Of a stretch of 64,000 nt of DNA, positions 36,736 through 45,072 are shown piece by piece; the stretch's first letter is position 1, and every line of letters starts with the position of its first letter. This DNA is from Kangiella sp. HZ709 (GTDB lineage: Bacteria; Pseudomonadota; Gammaproteobacteria; Enterobacterales; Kangiellaceae): NCBI RefSeq assembly GCF_009674675.1, contig NZ_WKJC01000001.1, positions 310,001 to 374,000 on the forward strand, read 5' to 3'. A program made the translations under genes and the position numbers. The notes under the pieces were generated by a model. It had not been told where the DNA came from. It ran no database searches and saw nothing but the letters and a program-made list of their open reading frames with translations.

Positions 36736-37071
36736 TTAGTCAGTCTTTTTATTATCGAGAGTATTACTCAAATCCAAGAGGTGATTGCCATTGTCCATAA
36801 TCAAATATTCTTTATTCATATATTGATAGTGAATCAAAGATGTATTTTGACTTAACTTACTTCGATGCAGAACCTTAAGAGATTTATCCTTGCCTTGTAT
36901 GCCATAGGGCTTGATAAGGCCAAATTTCTTTAGCAAAAGCAAAATTGCTACATAGGCAATGATCAGCCCCATCAGCACTAGAAATATATAACCAATATAA
37001 CTAGTCGGAAGTGTCTCTGCAGAGCGAAACAAAGGCTCTTTTGGTACAGCAGTCAGTAACGAAAAAAACAT
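36736..37071 (-). CDS. fliO: FliO-like flagellar biosynthesis protein
   Basis: A 111-residue protein with one transmembrane helix (about 26-47, YIGYIFLVLMGLIIAYVAI) followed by a short basic cytoplasmic domain. Its size, topology and place between fliN and fliP identify it as FliO, the assembly factor for the FliP ring; FliO sequences are poorly conserved. It abuts fliN directly and fliP by one base, so all three are translationally linked. Confidence 0.8.
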   Translation of the reverse strand: MFFSLLTAVPKEPLFRSAETLPTSYIGYIFLVLMGLIIAYVAILLLLKKFGLIKPYGIQGKDKSLKVLHRSKLSQNTSLIHYQYMNKEYLIMDNGNHLLDLSNTLDNKKTD

Positions 37072-37377
37072 TTAGTTTGCAATCTCCGTCACTTCAACAC
37101 CAAAGTTTTCATCAACAGCGATTAAATTGCCTTTAGCGATAAGTTTGCCATCAATAAATAAGCTAATAGGAGTATTGATTTCTTCGTTTAGCTTTATTTT
37201 GCTGCCTTGCTTTAAATTAAAAAGCTCATCTACAGATAATGTGCTGGTGCCTACTTGAGCGGTTAGCTCGACGTCGACGTCTTTAATTAAGTTAATATCC
37301 ATGGAGACTATATTTCCACCTTGTTTGCTTTCTTCTTGAGATTCAAGTTCTATCTGTTGTAGGGTTTCTTCGCTCAT
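37072..37377 (-). CDS. fliN: Flagellar C-ring protein FliN
   Basis: A 101-residue protein consisting mainly of a SpoA/SwrC domain: VDVELTAQVGTSTLSVDELF, then LKQGSKIKLNEEINTPISLF and ending GNLIAVDENFGVEVTEI. FliN forms the base of the C-ring and docks FliH/FliI for substrate delivery to the export gate. Export function alone would still need FliN, which fits its retention when the torque parts of the C-ring are lost. It is shorter than E. coli FliN (137 aa), with a brief acidic N-terminus. Start ATG at 37377; it follows the FliM-like gene by 8 bp. Confidence 0.92.
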   Translation of the reverse strand: MSEETLQQIELESQEESKQGGNIVSMDINLIKDVDVELTAQVGTSTLSVDELFNLKQGSKIKLNEEINTPISLFIDGKLIAKGNLIAVDENFGVEVTEIAN

Positions 37378-37385
37378 AAGATCCT

Positions 37386-38123
37386 CTAAGAAACTAAAAT
37401 TGATTTATGATGCTGATCTTTGCCAAGATTACACTTAGCAATTTCAACGGAATTCTCAAGCCTTAAATTTAACGGCTCAAATATTTTATGCTCTAGCTTT
37501 AAAACATCGCCCACACTAAGACTAAGAGTGTCATTGACCTTGATAGTGGTATTGTTCAAACTGATATTAATATTAATGTCTTGTTTGCCCAAAGCACTTA
37601 TCGCTTTAACCAAAGGCTTGTTGTTAGTTTGCTTTGAAAATTTAGCGGCCAGCCAATGGTTTGGTAGTTGGATAAATAAAGATTCATTATCTATTTTAAG
37701 TTCAAAATACCAGCTGATGAAGTCATGAGAATCTGATTTGCTTTCTATGGTGCAAGTTGTAATGTCCAAACTGGTTATCGTGGCCATTAGATCTTGTAGC
37801 ATGCTGCTAACAATTTCATCGGTGTATTTGGACTCTTTGATTTGTTCTGAATCAGAAGGAACCAATTTACTTAATAACAAGCTTTTGCAGTCAGCAGAAA
37901 ATACAATGCTATTAGCAGAAGCATTAGTTTTATAATGCCATATGCTACTGCTATTACTAATAGTTGCTTTGTTTACTATTGCCAGCTCATAATCCAGCGT
38001 TATAACGTTGCCTGCCGAGTCACGCAATAACCAATCTTTAAACAAGTTCTTGACTGGTTCTGAAACTTCCTTGAGCAAAATTTCTTTGTGATTATCACTA
38101 AGAAAGATAATAGGGGAGCTCAT
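37386..38123 (-). CDS. fliM: Reduced FliM-like / SctQ-like protein with C-terminal SpoA domain
   Basis: A 245-residue protein from the ATG at 38123, which has GGTGG 9 bp upstream; an in-frame TTG at 38159 would overlap flgE by 32 bp. The last 75 residues form a SpoA domain (INISLNNTTIKVNDTLSLS ... VEIAKCNLG). The place before fliN is that of fliM. However, typical FliM is about 330 residues, starts with an EIDALL CheY-binding motif and has a GGxG motif for FliG contact; I see neither here. The architecture is closer to the SctQ proteins of injectisomes. It probably builds a C-ring or pod with FliN that serves export rather than rotation. Confidence 0.7.
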   Translation of the reverse strand: MSSPIIFLSDNHKEILLKEVSEPVKNLFKDWLLRDSAGNVITLDYELAIVNKATISNSSSIWHYKTNASANSIVFSADCKSLLLSKLVPSDSEQIKESKYTDEIVSSMLQDLMATITSLDITTCTIESKSDSHDFISWYFELKIDNESLFIQLPNHWLAAKFSKQTNNKPLVKAISALGKQDININISLNNTTIKVNDTLSLSVGDVLKLEHKIFEPLNLRLENSVEIAKCNLGKDQHHKSILVS

Positions 38124-38127
38124 AACA

Positions 38128-39309
38128 TTAGCCACCCGTATTACTGTATAGCTGCTCAATCATTTGATTGGCCACATTCATAACTCTTGAACTAGCTTGA
38201 TAACCGCGCTGAACAATAATCATATCCGCAAACTCTCTTGCTAACTCAACGTTTGATAACTCAATACTGCCAGGAGCGATGCTACCAAAGACATCTTCTC
38301 CGGGTTCGCCCATTTGAACATCTATGGCTGAATTTGCAGAAAAGCGATAACCATCAACTTGATTTAATGCATTTTCATTTTGGAAAAAAGCCAATGCCAG
38401 TTGAGCACCGGTTTCTTCTTCGTCATTTGCGTAGCGAATAATAACTTCGCCTTGTTCATTGAAATTAATGCTAACAAATGGCTGGGCCGCATTACCGTCT
38501 TCAATTGTTGCAGATGCAGTTGAAACAGTTCCGCCTGAGAAAGAAGTAGTAGAGGAAAAAGAGCCTGGCTCACCAAAGGACAGCGAGACGTCCATAGCGG
38601 TACCTAATGTTCCATTTATATCGGCTGGTATAGTTAAGTCAACAGAATTAAAACCATCTAATAAAGTTCCATCAGGACCGAACCTAACTTCTCCATTCCC
38701 AATCACGCGGCCATTTTCGTCTGTAACTTCTACTAACCAGTTGCCTGCGGTATTAGCTGTATCGTTAGTGAAATTAAAGTTAACTAAGATTTCTTCGCCA
38801 ATTTCATTAAAAACTCGAATATCATTAATTTGATGTGCGTCGTCACCAGTTGATAAGTTACCTTCAAAATTAATTTGAGAGGTTACCTCTGGTGGCAAAG
38901 TTAATAGATCTTGAACATTAATTTCAGTCAAAACGCCATTCTCATCAAAGCCCATAACTCTAGAATCAGAATTTTGGTCAACAAGAACGCCATCATTATC
39001 GAATGTAAACTGACCGGCACGAGTATAGAAGTACTCTCCATCCTTCTCTAGAATAAAGTAACCTTGGCCTGAAATAGCTAAGTTAGTACCATTACCCGTT
39101 TGACGGATGTCACCAGATTCAAAACGTAAATTTTGATCTAAAATTTGCGGGCCAATGCCTACGCCTCTTGAGTTAATAAGGTTGCGATAAAAAACATCAC
39201 TACCTCTAAAACCAGGGGTGTTCATATTCGAGATATTATTACTGATAGTATCTAAGTTTCCAGAAAAGGTTAGCATTCCGGATAGTGCTGTAAAGAAAGC
39301 TTGAGACAT
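38128..39309 (-). CDS. flgE: Flagellar hook protein FlgE
   Basis: A 393-residue hook protein, close to E. coli FlgE (402 aa). The conserved N-terminal rod/hook motif is present (FFTALSGMLTFSGNLDTISNNISNMNTPGFRG), as is the repeated-fold segment GQGYFILEKDGEYFYTRAGQF. The C-terminal helical motif is LANVEL-like (IELSNVELAREFADMIIVQRGYQ). FlgE subunits polymerise into the curved hook outside the outer membrane after export through the apparatus. It implies an extracellular tube. No filament-junction genes (flgK, flgL) follow it in this window. It is 4 bp after flgD. Confidence 0.96.
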   Translation of the reverse strand: MSQAFFTALSGMLTFSGNLDTISNNISNMNTPGFRGSDVFYRNLINSRGVGIGPQILDQNLRFESGDIRQTGNGTNLAISGQGYFILEKDGEYFYTRAGQFTFDNDGVLVDQNSDSRVMGFDENGVLTEINVQDLLTLPPEVTSQINFEGNLSTGDDAHQINDIRVFNEIGEEILVNFNFTNDTANTAGNWLVEVTDENGRVIGNGEVRFGPDGTLLDGFNSVDLTIPADINGTLGTAMDVSLSFGEPGSFSSTTSFSGGTVSTASATIEDGNAAQPFVSINFNEQGEVIIRYANDEEETGAQLALAFFQNENALNQVDGYRFSANSAIDVQMGEPGEDVFGSIAPGSIELSNVELAREFADMIIVQRGYQASSRVMNVANQMIEQLYSNTGG

Positions 39310-39313
39310 CGGT

Positions 39314-39715
39314 TTACTCCTGTGAAATTATTTGTCTAATTTGGCTAAGAGGAATGTCGTTAACAAACTCTCCTGCAGAGGTTTCTAGACGAAATCTGGG
39401 ACCTTGTTCAGAGAAGGTAACGGCTTTAATTACACCATCGATATTCCCTAAATCAACTCTCTGGCCTAATAAACTTGATGCTTGGCTAGAAGCAGTGGTA
39501 AATAGTAGGTTTTCAATATTTTGACTGGTTTGTCTTGCTTGTTCTAAAGCAGAGAACTGTGCCATTTGTGCCAAAAACTCGCTGTTATCCACCGGCTCTA
39601 ACGGATCCTGATAGGTCAGCTGCGCGAGAAATAGCTCAATAAATTCTTGTTGATCAATATTGTTATTTTCGTTCTGTTGAGTCTGAAAGACGGTACCAAT
39701 TGATTCTATGTTCAT
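39314..39715 (-). CDS. flgD: Short hook-cap protein FlgD
   Basis: A 133-residue FlgD, compared with about 230 residues in E. coli. The conserved N-terminal half is intact (QQEFIELFLAQLTYQDPLEPVDNSEFLAQMAQFSALEQ), followed by TTASSQASSLLGQRV and a short beta segment. The usual Ig-like and Tudor-like C-terminal domains are largely missing. FlgD is exported and caps the growing hook so that FlgE can be added. The short form resembles those of some Gram-positive species and may still be functional. Its start overlaps the fliK stop by 4 bp. Confidence 0.9.
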   Translation of the reverse strand: MNIESIGTVFQTQQNENNNIDQQEFIELFLAQLTYQDPLEPVDNSEFLAQMAQFSALEQARQTSQNIENLLFTTASSQASSLLGQRVDLGNIDGVIKAVTFSEQGPRFRLETSAGEFVNDIPLSQIRQIISQE

Positions 39716-40557
39716 TTGACCTTCCTATATGTTGTTCCATTAATAATCACTTTCGTTTGTTTATTAATAGATTCTTGTGTATTTAAAAATTCTTGGGCAG
39801 TTTTTGCTAATTGTTCTTCTTGTTGCTGACTTAATCGATAATCTCTTAACAACAAAATATTGTGATCTTTTGCTTCAATAAAATTAAAGTTTTTTGCCAT
39901 GATTTTTTGATTGCTCAGAGAAGACTTATAAAGCAAGGCTTCTTGAGATTCATTCAATTCAAAATTAACTTTGCTATTAGTTTTAACGTTACCACTGGCG
40001 AATTGCTGGTTTGTAGGCTGAGTCACTTTGCTTTCGTTAGGCAGTGATTTCCCTGGCGCCGGATAGGTAGCAGAGTAAGAGTGAGTTACTTTCTGATTAG
40101 ATTCAGAAGTCGTATTTGAAGCTATATTACCCACTAAAGATGTATTAAATTCATTTTTAAACGATAATGAGCCTAAAGCGAAAGCTGTTAGCGGCAAGAC
40201 TTTTTCATTTGCTGTTTTCTGATTTAGGTATTGCTCGGTGCTCTCTAATTGATTTAGATTAGAATCGGACTGCGCATACTTTTCTTCACTTATTGCATGG
40301 ACCTCATCTTGTGACAGAATGTACTGAAGCTCTTCCTCTTGCTGAAGATCTTCGATATCTTGCTGTTCATCGGCAAGCATATTTAAATCTGTATTTTCTT
40401 TAAACGTATCAGGCATCATCAAGTTGTCAGTTTTATCACCCATATTTTTTTCATTCAGCAGCTCATCAAATGTCCTATCAAGTTGCTCTTTTACACCTTG
40501 AGTCTTATTTTGAGTTTGCAGAGACAATGAGTTTATTAAGTCTGTTAAGTTAATCAT
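39712..40557 (-). CDS. fliK: FliK-like hook-length control protein
   Basis: A 281-residue, Gln/Glu/Asn-rich, mostly disordered protein. Its place between fliJ and flgD and a C-terminal segment (ILLLRDYRLSQQQEEQL and VIINGTTYRKVK) fit FliK, the exported ruler that measures the hook and switches FlhB specificity. FliK is poorly conserved outside its C-terminal core, so identification rests mainly on position and composition. It overlaps fliJ by 8 bp and flgD by 4 bp. If the machine has no filament, the switch may be to another late substrate class. Confidence 0.72.
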   Translation of the reverse strand: MINLTDLINSLSLQTQNKTQGVKEQLDRTFDELLNEKNMGDKTDNLMMPDTFKENTDLNMLADEQQDIEDLQQEEELQYILSQDEVHAISEEKYAQSDSNLNQLESTEQYLNQKTANEKVLPLTAFALGSLSFKNEFNTSLVGNIASNTTSESNQKVTHSYSATYPAPGKSLPNESKVTQPTNQQFASGNVKTNSKVNFELNESQEALLYKSSLSNQKIMAKNFNFIEAKDHNILLLRDYRLSQQQEEQLAKTAQEFLNTQESINKQTKVIINGTTYRKVK

Positions 40558-40999
40558 TTAAGTACCTATTAGATTGCCATTGCTCTTGCAACTTAGAATC
40601 TTCGTTTTTATTGAGCATCTCAATCTGTTTTTTTCTTTCGTTGTTCGCTAAATTTGAATATAGCTTTTCTTTTTTATATTCACTTGCCACTTCAATTTTG
40701 AGGCTTGATTTTTCTTTTTCTACAGCAATCAATTTCTGTTGTAAATTAGCTATATTTTTTTGCACTATAGTAATAGTCTCTGATTCTGCTAAATACTTGG
40801 TGCTATCAATTACAGCTGAAGAGACTCTTGTTTCTCTAATTTTTTGATACATGCTTTTAAGTGAGACTTCTTCATCTGCGATTGATTGCTTAATATTCTT
40901 AATTTCATGATTGATAGCATCTAATTTTTGAGCAACCAAAAGTTTTTTATTGTTTTTAATCTCAGATAACGTATCCAGGCTTTTTATATAGCTATTCAT
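40550..40999 (-). CDS. fliJ: FliJ-like export chaperone / ATPase stalk
   Basis: A 149-residue, highly charged, almost fully helical protein with long heptad stretches (IKNIKQSIADEEVSLKSMY; IANLQQKLIAVEKEKSSL), the coiled-coil layout of FliJ. FliJ acts as the central stalk in the FliI hexamer and links it to FlhA. Sequence is poorly conserved, but size, coiled coil and position right after fliI are decisive. Overlaps the fliI stop by 4 bp. Confidence 0.85.
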   Translation of the reverse strand: MNSYIKSLDTLSEIKNNKKLLVAQKLDAINHEIKNIKQSIADEEVSLKSMYQKIRETRVSSAVIDSTKYLAESETITIVQKNIANLQQKLIAVEKEKSSLKIEVASEYKKEKLYSNLANNERKKQIEMLNKNEDSKLQEQWQSNRYLND

Positions 41000-42345
41000 A
41001 GATTACCTTCGAGTAAATTATACTTTCTCAATATATTTTTTAATAACACGATTAAGTCAGCATATTGAGTAACTTCATCAGAATCCTGTTTTAAAAAGGA
41101 TTCAATTTCCGGATAAGCTTTTATAACATTATCTAAATATACGTTTTTACCTTCTTCATACGCGCCAATATCAACCATATCCTTAATCTGTAAGAATTCA
41201 GAAATCACTTTCAAGCCATTATTTATAAGCTTAATATGCTCTGCATCTACCACCTTACTGGCTAAACGGCTACTACTTTGCTCAACAGATATAGGAGGGT
41301 AATGACCTTTATTGGATAGTTTCCTATCCAACATGATATGTCCGTCAATTAACGAACGCATGCTATCCGAAATCGGCTCGTTAAAATCATCGCCTTCTAC
41401 TAAGACTGTATAGATTGCAGTAATAGAGCCCTTATCTTTGAAGTTGCCAGCTCTTTCCAATAGCGGAGGCAGGTTCGAGAACACAGAGGGCGGGTACCCT
41501 TTTGTAGTAGGGGGTTCGCCGACTGCTAAACCAATCTCTCTTTGCGCCATGGCAAATCGCGTTACTGAGTCCATAACAAGCAGTACATCTTTTCCTTGGT
41601 CTTTAAAAAACTCGGATATGGATAACGCAGTAAATGCTGCATGGGTCCTTTCTAAAGCAGATTGATCTGATGTAGAAGTGATTATCACAGATCTAGCTAA
41701 ACCATCCTCACCTAAGTGGTCAGTTAGAAATTCATTAACTTCTCTTCCTCGCTCACCAACTAAGCAAATAACGTTAACATCAGCCGTTAAGTTTTTCGCC
41801 AGTTTACCTAAGAGAGTACTCTTGCCAACGCCGCTGCCAGCGAAGATACCAATTCTTTGTCCTAACCCAATTGGTGTGAACATATCAATCGCTTTTACAC
41901 CTGTTTCGAGTAGTTTATTAATAGGGGAACGCTCCAAAGGATTCGTTGGTTTTGTATAGAGAGGATATTCTGTAGCGCTTTCTAATTTGCCTTTATGATC
42001 AATTGGTTTACCAAAAGCATCGACTATTCTTCCAAGTAGGCTATTAGAAACTTTGACACTAGAAAGTTGACCTGTTGCAAATACTTTAGAGTTGATGGAT
42101 ATGCCTCTCAATTTAGAGTAGGGCATTAATAATGAACGGTTGCTCTTAAAACCTACGACCTCAGCCTTAATTCGCTCTCCTTGGCTAGAAACTATATAAC
42201 AGAGCTCACCTAAACGAACATCAATATTCGTAGCCTCAATGATGCCACCATAATATTGATATACTGAACCAAAAGAATCATAAAAGGAATGATTCGTTGC
42301 TTCAATTTTTAAATCGTTTAGAAGTGCGCTAATTTCAGCCATCAT
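40996..42345 (-). CDS. fliI: Flagellar type III export ATPase FliI
   Basis: A 449-residue F1-type ATPase. The Walker A loop AGSGVGKST lies at 169-177, with the preceding IDMFTPIGLGQRIGIF. The Walker B region DVLLVMDSVTRFAMAQREIGLA and the SYPPSVF-like segment (KGYPPSVFSNLPPLLERAG) are intact, as is ISVEQSSSR near the end. FliI unloads and unfolds substrates at the gate. Catalytic motifs are complete, which supports an active exporter. It overlaps fliH by 11 bp; two ATGs (42345, 42342) are possible starts. Confidence 0.97.
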   Translation of the reverse strand: MMAEISALLNDLKIEATNHSFYDSFGSVYQYYGGIIEATNIDVRLGELCYIVSSQGERIKAEVVGFKSNRSLLMPYSKLRGISINSKVFATGQLSSVKVSNSLLGRIVDAFGKPIDHKGKLESATEYPLYTKPTNPLERSPINKLLETGVKAIDMFTPIGLGQRIGIFAGSGVGKSTLLGKLAKNLTADVNVICLVGERGREVNEFLTDHLGEDGLARSVIITSTSDQSALERTHAAFTALSISEFFKDQGKDVLLVMDSVTRFAMAQREIGLAVGEPPTTKGYPPSVFSNLPPLLERAGNFKDKGSITAIYTVLVEGDDFNEPISDSMRSLIDGHIMLDRKLSNKGHYPPISVEQSSSRLASKVVDAEHIKLINNGLKVISEFLQIKDMVDIGAYEEGKNVYLDNVIKAYPEIESFLKQDSDEVTQYADLIVLLKNILRKYNLLEGNL

Positions 42346-43048
42346 ATTTCGCTCTTAGTAGCTTTTTCACATTGGATAAGATAATTTCTAGTCGGGCATC
42401 CAAAGTACAGTTATCTGTTTCTATGTATATTCCGCCATTATTTAAAGATTTATCTTCAACAACTTTATATTTGTCAGATTTATCTGTAAGAACTTCAGAT
42501 TCTATAAAGTGTTTATCATTCGGATGAACAAATATAGTGTAAACCTGTTCTTTATTCGTCGTAGCTGCTGCCTCAATGGTTTTGCTAACAAGGTCTTTAT
42601 AGAAGCTAGGTTCCTCAATCAAATTTCCAATTATTGAAAAAATGACTTCTAGTAATTGCTCCTTTTGGTTGCTGACTATAGCTTCAGACTTCTCAACGAG
42701 AGCCTTGTCTAGGCTTTCTATAAGCTCTAGCTTTTTATCTAGCTCACTAATTTTTTCGGCATTCGAAGCATCAGTTTCTTTTTGAGCTTTAACTAACCCT
42801 TCTTCGTAACCTTGTTTTTTAGCCGCTGCTCTAACATCGGATTCAATTTTTTCGATCTCATTTTGATACAAAAATTTGAGTTGCTCGATATCTACTTCAG
42901 GTTTTTTGTCAGTCTCATTTTTGTCTAAGTCTGATCTATCAGTTTCAATAGTTTCATTTATAGCTTCAATTGTTCTAGTGCCAATTTTCACTCTCGATTC
43001 TTTATAATGGACTTCAGATATTTTTTTAACGGTCATTATCTTGTCCAT
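42335..43048 (-). CDS. fliH: FliH-like regulator of the export ATPase
   Basis: A 238-residue protein with a charged coiled-coil centre (LKFLYQNEIEKIESDVRAAA, KKQGYEEGL) and a C-terminal globular domain (LLEVIFSIIGNLIEEPSFY; LNNGGIYIETDNCTLDARLE), typical of the FliH/SctL family that anchors FliI to the C-ring. The open frame extends to 43117, but that start would overlap the preceding gene by 92 bp. I favour ATG 43048 (GGAG 10 bp upstream) or ATG 43036, both near the end of that gene at 43026. N-terminal boundary uncertain; family assignment good. Confidence 0.85.
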   Translation of the reverse strand: MDKIMTVKKISEVHYKESRVKIGTRTIEAINETIETDRSDLDKNETDKKPEVDIEQLKFLYQNEIEKIESDVRAAAKKQGYEEGLVKAQKETDASNAEKISELDKKLELIESLDKALVEKSEAIVSNQKEQLLEVIFSIIGNLIEEPSFYKDLVSKTIEAAATTNKEQVYTIFVHPNDKHFIESEVLTDKSDKYKVVEDKSLNNGGIYIETDNCTLDARLEIILSNVKKLLRAKYDG

Positions 43049-43391
43049 AATCGTGTTGCTCCATCTGGAAAAGTTGCTGCTTGACTTTAAACGAGGGAAC
43101 ATAGTCTGCTTTTCCATCTAGGCAATACTCAATAAGCTCTTTAAATTCAGGCTGAAAGCTAGGTGAACTGATTTTAGTTAGTAAATCCAGCTCTTGTTTG
43201 CTATAAGACAAATACCTGTCAATAACAAGATCAGTTAACTTTGTATCTGCTTTATCTGATATAGCAGACAAAGCAGAGAGATGGCTGCGGATTTCAGAGA
43301 CTTCATTTTCATTTAATTGGTGTAAAAGCCAAGATCTATCTTCTTCAGAAATAGACCATAACTTTACAGCTATCTTCTTAAACTTACTCAT
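43026..43391 (-). CDS. Mini-FliG-like protein (FliF-binding domain only)
   Basis: A 121-residue protein at the exact fliG position between fliF and fliH. Residues 6-45 (KIAVKLWSISEEDRSWLLHQ then LNENEVSEIRSHLSALSAIS) follow the pattern of the FliG N-terminal domain, which binds the FliF C-terminal tail. Typical FliG is about 330 residues; here the middle domain with its EHPQ motif and the C-terminal domain with the charged torque helix are absent. It could attach the FliM-like/FliN ring to FliF without allowing stator-driven rotation. The homology is by pattern and synteny, not certain. Its start shares one base with the fliF stop. Confidence 0.7.
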   Translation of the reverse strand: MSKFKKIAVKLWSISEEDRSWLLHQLNENEVSEIRSHLSALSAISDKADTKLTDLVIDRYLSYSKQELDLLTKISSPSFQPEFKELIEYCLDGKADYVPSFKVKQQLFQMEQHDYGQDNDR

Positions 43392-44767
43392 TACTCTTTT
43401 AACCAGTTTTGGACATCTGTTAAAAGCTTTTCACGTTGATAATTGTTCAGCTTTTGGTTTCTTCGAAATAGAAGGCTGATCAGCAGCAAAAATAGAGACA
43501 AGCCAAGAGCAATAACCAGATACTCTTTCTTTAAATAGGGATGCTCTAAAAGACTATTTATTTTAGGCTGTTCATTTATCGCCACTTTACTTACATCTTC
43601 TTTTAGAACTTTTACGGGTAACGAAGGCTTTATAACCTGAAGATCACTCGACGTAACGACCTTGTCAGCATTGTCTTTAGTAACAGTGTTTTGAGTTGTC
43701 CCAATAGCTAGACCATCCTCAAGCTTGTCAAAAACAACCACTGTCAAACTGTCGCCTCGCTCCTTATTGATACCAATGGCATCTAAAATAACTTGATTCA
43801 GCTTTTGAATTGCAGCGTCAGACATTGATTTTGTTAAAATAATGCCCGCACTAATTCTTTTAATTTCGCCCGTTGAATGCTCTATCGATTCTATTTTTGT
43901 TCCATACCCATACTCAATATTTTGATTATTGGTCTTCTTGTTTCCTGTGGAAGTTGACTTCTTAAGTATTATTTCTTTGCTAGGCGAAATAAAGTCGTTG
44001 TTTGTTTCTTTGATTTTGTTGAAATTCAACTCAACATTTACCGATAACTCATATTGAGTAGGCTCTATTATAAGATTTAATATTGTTGATATTTTATTTT
44101 CAATCGCACTCTCATGCATTTGTTTTTGTTCTAGCTTTCCAGAAACGTTAGAGCCAACGTCTGCTTTAGAGTTAAAAACTGTACCTTTGGTGTCGGTTAT
44201 AATAACGTCTGCTGGTTCTAAGTTGTCAATAGATGCAGCAACAAGTTCTTTAATCGAATTAAGTTTGATGTTGCTTATGTCTGTTCCAGCTATTGCTACT
44301 GCTGCAGTAGCTTTTCGCTGGTCATTTTTAAATAAACGCTTTTCTGGTGTTGATAAATGAACTCGAGCATACTTTATTCCATCTATATTTTTTATGCTTC
44401 TTGATAGCTCACCTTGCAAAGCTCTCTGGTAATGAACTTTCTGCGAAAACTCTGTCATTCCATAATCAAGGTTATCAAAAATTTCTAAACCGACAGCTTC
44501 ACTCACTAGAACTTTTTCAGAAGTCAGTTTTAATCGTGTATTTGCTTTTTCAGAAGCCTTTACCATGACAGTGCCATCAGGTGATACTTTATGCTCCACC
44601 TTTAACTCTTCTAGCGATTTGATTATTTTTGCAGATTCAATTTCATCAGCGTTATCGGTTAAAGCTACCCAAGAATTAGTAGATTGCCAAAAATAAAACC
44701 CAACGATTGCAATAAAAGCGATGCTGAAAGCAATAATAACGTGCTCTTTTTTAAGATTGTTAAACAT
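43391..44767 (-). CDS. fliF: Flagellar MS-ring protein FliF (shortened)
   Basis: A 458-residue FliF with two transmembrane helices (about 10-28 and 415-434) around a periplasmic part. YscJ-like ring-building motifs are clear (VHYQRALQGELSRSIKNIDG and ARVHLSTPEKRLF). Family members are usually about 550 residues; the loss seems to lie in the region between the ring domains and TM2. The cytoplasmic tail ends LLTDVQNWLKE (448-458), resembling the FliG-binding tail of normal FliF, consistent with the small FliG-like neighbour. It forms the inner-membrane ring that houses the export gate. Gap to fliE is 8 bp. Confidence 0.93.
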   Translation of the reverse strand: MFNNLKKEHVIIAFSIAFIAIVGFYFWQSTNSWVALTDNADEIESAKIIKSLEELKVEHKVSPDGTVMVKASEKANTRLKLTSEKVLVSEAVGLEIFDNLDYGMTEFSQKVHYQRALQGELSRSIKNIDGIKYARVHLSTPEKRLFKNDQRKATAAVAIAGTDISNIKLNSIKELVAASIDNLEPADVIITDTKGTVFNSKADVGSNVSGKLEQKQMHESAIENKISTILNLIIEPTQYELSVNVELNFNKIKETNNDFISPSKEIILKKSTSTGNKKTNNQNIEYGYGTKIESIEHSTGEIKRISAGIILTKSMSDAAIQKLNQVILDAIGINKERGDSLTVVVFDKLEDGLAIGTTQNTVTKDNADKVVTSSDLQVIKPSLPVKVLKEDVSKVAINEQPKINSLLEHPYLKKEYLVIALGLSLFLLLISLLFRRNQKLNNYQREKLLTDVQNWLKE

Positions 44768-44775
44768 CAGTTCAC

Positions 44776-45072
44776 CTATATTTGCATGCGCATTACTTGC
44801 TGATAAGCTTCCAGCATTTTATTTCTAGTTTCAATCATGAGTTCGAACGACATTTTTGCTTGTTCCATTTGAATTAGAACTTCATGGGTTTTTATTGGTT
44901 TTCCCAGCGCCGCGTCTTGTAAGCTAATATCAGCTTGAACTAATTGATCATTAATCTTATTTAGGTGTTCAGCAAAACTTGTCAAACCAACATCATTGGT
45001 GCTGCTACTTACTAAATTTGTAGCAGTCATATTTGCTGCTGTGATTGCCTGAATACTCTCTATAGAACTCAT
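44776..45072 (-). CDS. fliE: Flagellar rod-base protein FliE
   Basis: A 98-residue protein with the FliE core FAEHLNKINDQLVQADISLQ and the C-terminal helix VLIQMEQAKMSFELMIETRN, followed by MLEAYQQVMRMQI, which is nearly invariant in FliE. FliE joins the export gate and MS ring to the proximal rod. Length is close to E. coli FliE (104 aa). Overlaps flgC by 4 bp. Confidence 0.95.
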   Translation of the reverse strand: MSSIESIQAITAANMTATNLVSSSTNDVGLTSFAEHLNKINDQLVQADISLQDAALGKPIKTHEVLIQMEQAKMSFELMIETRNKMLEAYQQVMRMQI

